A DNA stretch of 42,166 nucleotides from Muribaculaceae bacterium (lineage in GTDB: Bacteria > Bacteroidota > Bacteroidia > Bacteroidales > Muribaculaceae): contig JAFSCJ010000017.1 in NCBI GenBank assembly GCA_017436845.1, positions 1 to 42,166 on the forward strand. Direction: 5' to 3'. The notes beneath the pieces are model-generated. The model did not search any database, was not told the DNA's origin, and was given only the letters and a program-made list of their open reading frames with translations. Below, one piece after another: positions 40,101 to 42,166 of this stretch (the stretch's first letter is position 1; each line of letters begins with the position of its first letter). Position numbers and translations under genes: made by a program.

Positions 40101-41641
40101 ATATTGCAAATTATGCCAACCAAAATTCAGGTGTGTGGGTGTACAATCCAAGTGGAACAAATGCCACACAAGTGCTTTCGGGATTCTATGAACGAGCAGT
40201 GTCATTCCATGGCGAGGGTGCAGATCGTGTGATGTATGTAGTGCATGAAAGCAACTTCCGCTATTATAATATAGGCGCTAATGATTCTTGGAGTGGAGAT
40301 CCAACAGGAACTTATACAACAAATATGATAAATGGAGATGGTGATGTTCTTGCAACAAGTAAAGGTACATTTGTATCTCAAAATCGTTTCACAGGTAATA
40401 ATACATCAGATGTTCCGGTATTCCAATTTGTGGGTAAGAGCAGCGGAACAGTAACATTTACTTCCGATGCGTTATCATCTACATTGACAGGCTCACAAAG
40501 CGGTGGGATGGCTATTAGCGACGATCTCTCTACATTTGCCATTGTTGATGCACAAAGCAGTGTAAATGTTCAAATTTACAGCGTAACATGGAATGGAGAA
40601 ACACCATCGTTTACTCATCAATATTCTATTCCATTGAGTGGAACTGTACAAGTTGACCAAATGGCGTTTGACTATGCGGGTAATCTTGTGATTGCATCGC
40701 AACAAAAGGGACTCCTTGTTTATGCATTGAAGGCTGATGCTCGCACTACGACAACTCCTGCCAGCACATCACTTGTGATTGAGGGTGTTGCTAAACCTCT
40801 CTACATTGTAGGCGCAGGCGAAGCTCTTGGCGAATGGGATCCTGTTAATGCAGCAGAATTTACATTTGCTGATGGCGTTTATATAGTTGAAGTTGAAGAA
40901 ACTACAGAATTCAAAATATCAACAATAAAAGGTGTAGGTGAGACTGATGAAAAATGGAACGTATTTAATGCAGGTAACCTCGCTGTTGATGCAGCCATCA
41001 CTAATGGTGGTACTGTAAATCTTTCTGTAAACAAAGACGCAGGTAACATCATTCTTCCATGGGCAGGTGTATGGACTATTACTGTAGCTGCCGACCTATC
41101 TACTCTAACTGCAACAACTGAAACTCCGGAGCCAGCACCTTCTTATCCTGAAGTAATTTATGCAATAGGTAATGTAGGCGGTTACAACTGGAGTACGTCT
41201 AATGGAATTGAGCTTGCCCATCAAGGAGAAGGTGTTTATTCAGGAGAAGTAACTGTTGATGATACCGGAGACGGTAATGGCTATTTCCAATTTGCAACAA
41301 CACTTGGTGAAAATTGGGAAGCTGTTAATGCCGGTACTCGCTATGGCGCGTTGACCAAAGATGAAGCAATTGTTCTCAATGAAGTTACATCGATGACCAA
41401 TGATTGGGGTGGTAGCACACAATCATGGATGATTAAGTCTGACACATATATCATGGTTGTTGATATCGTTAATTGCACAGTTACGGTATCTCCAAAAACT
41501 GTAGGTGTTGAAGGAATTAAAGCCGATGATAACACACCTGCTGTTTACTACAATCTTCAAGGTATTGAAGTTGCAAATCCTGAAAATGGTGTCTTTATCA
41601 AAAAACAAGGCAATATAGTAACAAAAGAATACGTTAAGTAA
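37175..41641 (+). CDS. Large secreted N-acetylmuramoyl-L-alanine amidase-like surface protein
   Basis: 1488 residues. Signal peptide to about residue 21. The Amidase_3-like domain (about 25-265) shows His35 in NPGHGA, Glu63 in FFESN, His136 in SIHSNAH and Glu231 in GFLVEGYFHT, the usual zinc and catalytic set for cleaving the peptide from muramic acid. A carboxypeptidase-regulatory-like domain follows (about 290-375). Then comes a tandem duplication, about residues 392-775 and 807-1190 (period 418), each unit starting with a beta domain and continuing as propeller-like repeats. Two carbohydrate-binding-like segments lie at about 1200-1310 and 1325-1440. The tail VYYNLQGIEVANPENGVFIK with a VTKEYVK end is T9SS-like. 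Targets might be competitor or host-associated peptidoglycan; this is inference. Confidence 0.8.
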   Translation: MKLKHLFFSLAMLCAMTASAAKAIEEVRIYINPGHGAWCGECRHMGTVTHGGPTYTDTAGFFESNTNLQKGLGMFYKLKEYGMKHNGVNNARDLTQNIVMSRIKSGDVHNGLYDRPLSEIAAEAELNNFDMFISIHSNAHSDGSTVNYPLFLYRGYDNSESVPGSKAMAAACWPHWIKNPHMMWSSYTTSTNIRGDVSFWNEIYYTTHSNGKTYGGYYGVLRQGVPGFLVEGYFHTYQPARHKAMNWDACKWEGEAYAKGVNDYFGFGKKDSYGAIYGVLRDAETPFSHTYYTPNTSTLDYYLPINNATVTLKNSNDEVVQTYKTDDEYNGVFVFNKVTPGTYKIVYSHPDYKDLTETITVTANETVFPTPQISTSTEQIPVKGVYAYGLTSSQDGDICTLKFKATDAVEKGLVIFTNTSTGATQSITINNIVKGENSVTVDAKSLGEDATFSWAVAIENPKSTGVELIHSDNTIIYNNGTKDARIGVAIDKDATSAHFGTIYTMTAMGQGLQKFNPDYSKNGSKVITGLFGKDTDASTSSNKYVRSNRLEIYKGKVYIANYANYSTGIWEYDPATGATPTNISGITYYERAVAFIGEGSSRKAFSLHENNVQRFDIGTATSWTSGSPTKSNTTAALLDNGDGDIIVTDNAVIASQTRYSGNNASSNPAFAVFDHDLTVVYKSDVINSSLNGSENGGMALSDDKSIFAIANSYNSSGNAGIRIQVYDVTWSGSTPAFIHKYSIPLDGTYCVDQMEFDYAGNLVIASQQKGLLVYAIKNPARQTVTKATSTIQGVREPGVQGHYAYDLKMAQGERDYTLTFKSTGDVASASVILTPITAGAEVVMIAIDGVKAGENTFVVDATTLGVGVKYNWAVALDNPSSPSVELMHSDNSIIYNNGTNDARIGLAIDKDVTSAHFGTIYTMTAMGQGLQKFNPDYSKNGSKVITGMFGADTDASTSTNKYVRSNRIHVNNGKVYIANYANQNSGVWVYNPSGTNATQVLSGFYERAVSFHGEGADRVMYVVHESNFRYYNIGANDSWSGDPTGTYTTNMINGDGDVLATSKGTFVSQNRFTGNNTSDVPVFQFVGKSSGTVTFTSDALSSTLTGSQSGGMAISDDLSTFAIVDAQSSVNVQIYSVTWNGETPSFTHQYSIPLSGTVQVDQMAFDYAGNLVIASQQKGLLVYALKADARTTTTPASTSLVIEGVAKPLYIVGAGEALGEWDPVNAAEFTFADGVYIVEVEETTEFKISTIKGVGETDEKWNVFNAGNLAVDAAITNGGTVNLSVNKDAGNIILPWAGVWTITVAADLSTLTATTETPEPAPSYPEVIYAIGNVGGYNWSTSNGIELAHQGEGVYSGEVTVDDTGDGNGYFQFATTLGENWEAVNAGTRYGALTKDEAIVLNEVTSMTNDWGGSTQSWMIKSDTYIMVVDIVNCTVTVSPKTVGVEGIKADDNTPAVYYNLQGIEVANPENGVFIKKQGNIVTKEYVK

Positions 41642-41693
41642 ATTGAAAGTTGAAAAAGTTGAGAGTTGAAAAGATTCTCAATCCCTAATAAAA

Positions 41694-41730
41694 CAATCCC
41701 CATGCGATGAGCGTGGGGATTGTTATTTTA
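41694..41730 (+). terminator. Rho-independent terminator of the amidase gene
   Basis: CAATCCCCATGC (41694-41705) pairs with GCGTGGGGATTG (41711-41722), one wobble, followed by TTATTTTA. Confidence 0.8.
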
Positions 41731-42015
41731 AGCAAAATGGAAGAGGAAAAAATCAAAAAGAGAAAGCAAAAATGTGAAAGTAGCGAGTCGCCACCGACAA
41801 GTTTTTATTCCATAAATTGTTCCCATTGTACAGAATTGTTATTTTTTATGATGATATATTAGGTTGATTTTATCGCTAAAATAGGAGAGTTAGTCTTTTT
41901 TAACGCTTTTCTTTTAATAGATTTGAAAAAAATGAGCGAACTTGCGTAAAATTTTGTTTAAACCTAAACACTAAACACAAAATTTTAATAAACCATATCT
42001 AAACATTAACAAAAC
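41731..42015. other. AT-rich intergenic region with an inverted repeat
   Basis: No gene or clear TAnnTTTG promoter was found. TAAAATTTTGT (41947-41957) and ACAAAATTTTA (41977-41987) form a perfect 11-base inverted repeat around a 19-base spacer rich in AAAC units, 28 bases before the next ATG. The core AAAATTTT is itself symmetric, which lowers its significance. Confidence 0.45.
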
Positions 42016-42166
42016 ATGAAAAAATTAATTGTTTCAGCATTGTTGTTAAGTGCAGGAATCTATGGTTTTGCACAATTGAAAGTCGCTTCAGTAGAAAAAG
42101 TGGCTCTTCCTGAAGGTGTAACCATCAACACAGCAACAATGAGCCCCGATGGCAGCTACATCGCTA
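42016..42166 (+). CDS. Secreted protein with PD40/TolB-propeller-like start (3' end outside window)
   Basis: Only 50 codons are inside the window. The start MKKLIVSALLLSAGIYGFAQ is a clear signal peptide, probably cut after GFA. The end of the visible part, NTATMSPDGSYIA, resembles the SPDG motif of PD40/WD40-like beta-propeller repeats of TolB-type proteins. The ATG at 42016 follows an A-rich leader, as for other genes here. No more can be said about function; a periplasmic or surface propeller protein is the best guess. Confidence 0.6.
   Translation, partial: MKKLIVSALLLSAGIYGFAQLKVASVEKVALPEGVTINTATMSPDGSYIA

Overview
The window looks like a chromosomal segment of an anaerobic gut-type member of the order Bacteroidales, possibly Muribaculaceae-like. 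The family level is inference only. Evidence: many intergenic regions carry the Bacteroidetes promoter pattern (a -7 box TAnnTTTG with TTG or TTTG about 20 bases upstream). There are fimbrillin-type lipoproteins, a CarboxypepD_reg outer-membrane barrel protein, and secreted proteins ending in short type IX secretion (T9SS)-like sorting tails. Core genes include pyruvate:ferredoxin oxidoreductase, menA, lpxB and cobalamin-dependent metH. I saw no tRNA, rRNA, CRISPR array, transposase or integrase. One structured RNA is clear: the SRP RNA on the minus strand near 9.2 kb.

Layout. 1-3.74 kb: a fimbrillin-type adhesin group (5' end cut by the window), a small four-helix-bundle protein, and a Fic-domain protein with its own promoter and a palindrome in its leader. 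This stretch is visibly more GC-rich than what follows. 4.2-9.1 kb: a beta-helix lipoprotein, a proline-rich repeat lipoprotein on the minus strand and a 926-residue outer-membrane barrel protein. 9.1-11.8 kb: SRP RNA (minus) and a phosphodiester-glycosidase-type surface protein. 11.9-15.8 kb: three overlapping genes, an ATPase fused to a DUF4435/TOPRIM-like domain, menA, and a double-ABC ATPase. 15.8-22.4 kb, minus strand: rsmA-mgtE, then lpxB, a TM2 protein, a low-molecular-weight phosphatase and a GH20 hexosaminidase in one tightly packed operon. 22.4-25.8 kb: an iron-type alcohol dehydrogenase (plus), then B3/4 protein, tsaC and a FemAB/GNAT-like transferase (minus). 26.3-29.8 kb: nifJ with highly-expressed-type codon use. 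30.2-31.4 kb: a leucine-rich-repeat surface protein between two repeat-rich intergenic regions. 32.2-37.1 kb: rnz-tadA-metH operon. 37.2-41.6 kb: a 1488-residue secreted amidase with a large internal duplication. 42.0 kb to the end: start of a secreted PD40-like protein.

Themes. Envelope building and surface display dominate (fimbrillins, barrel protein, lipid A synthesis, secreted hydrolases with shared tails). A second theme is translation and tRNA maintenance (rsmA, rnz, tadA, tsaC, B3/4, SRP RNA). The parts most likely to be new are (1) a repeated hairpin with an invariant TCAC loop followed by a conserved leader and a tiny ORF, present at 25.9 and 31.9 kb with compensatory stem changes; (2) the ATPase-DUF4435 fusion embedded in a menA operon; and (3) shuffled intergenic repeat modules at 29.9-30.1 and 31.5-31.9 kb. 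Functions are assigned from motifs read by eye; no database search was run.
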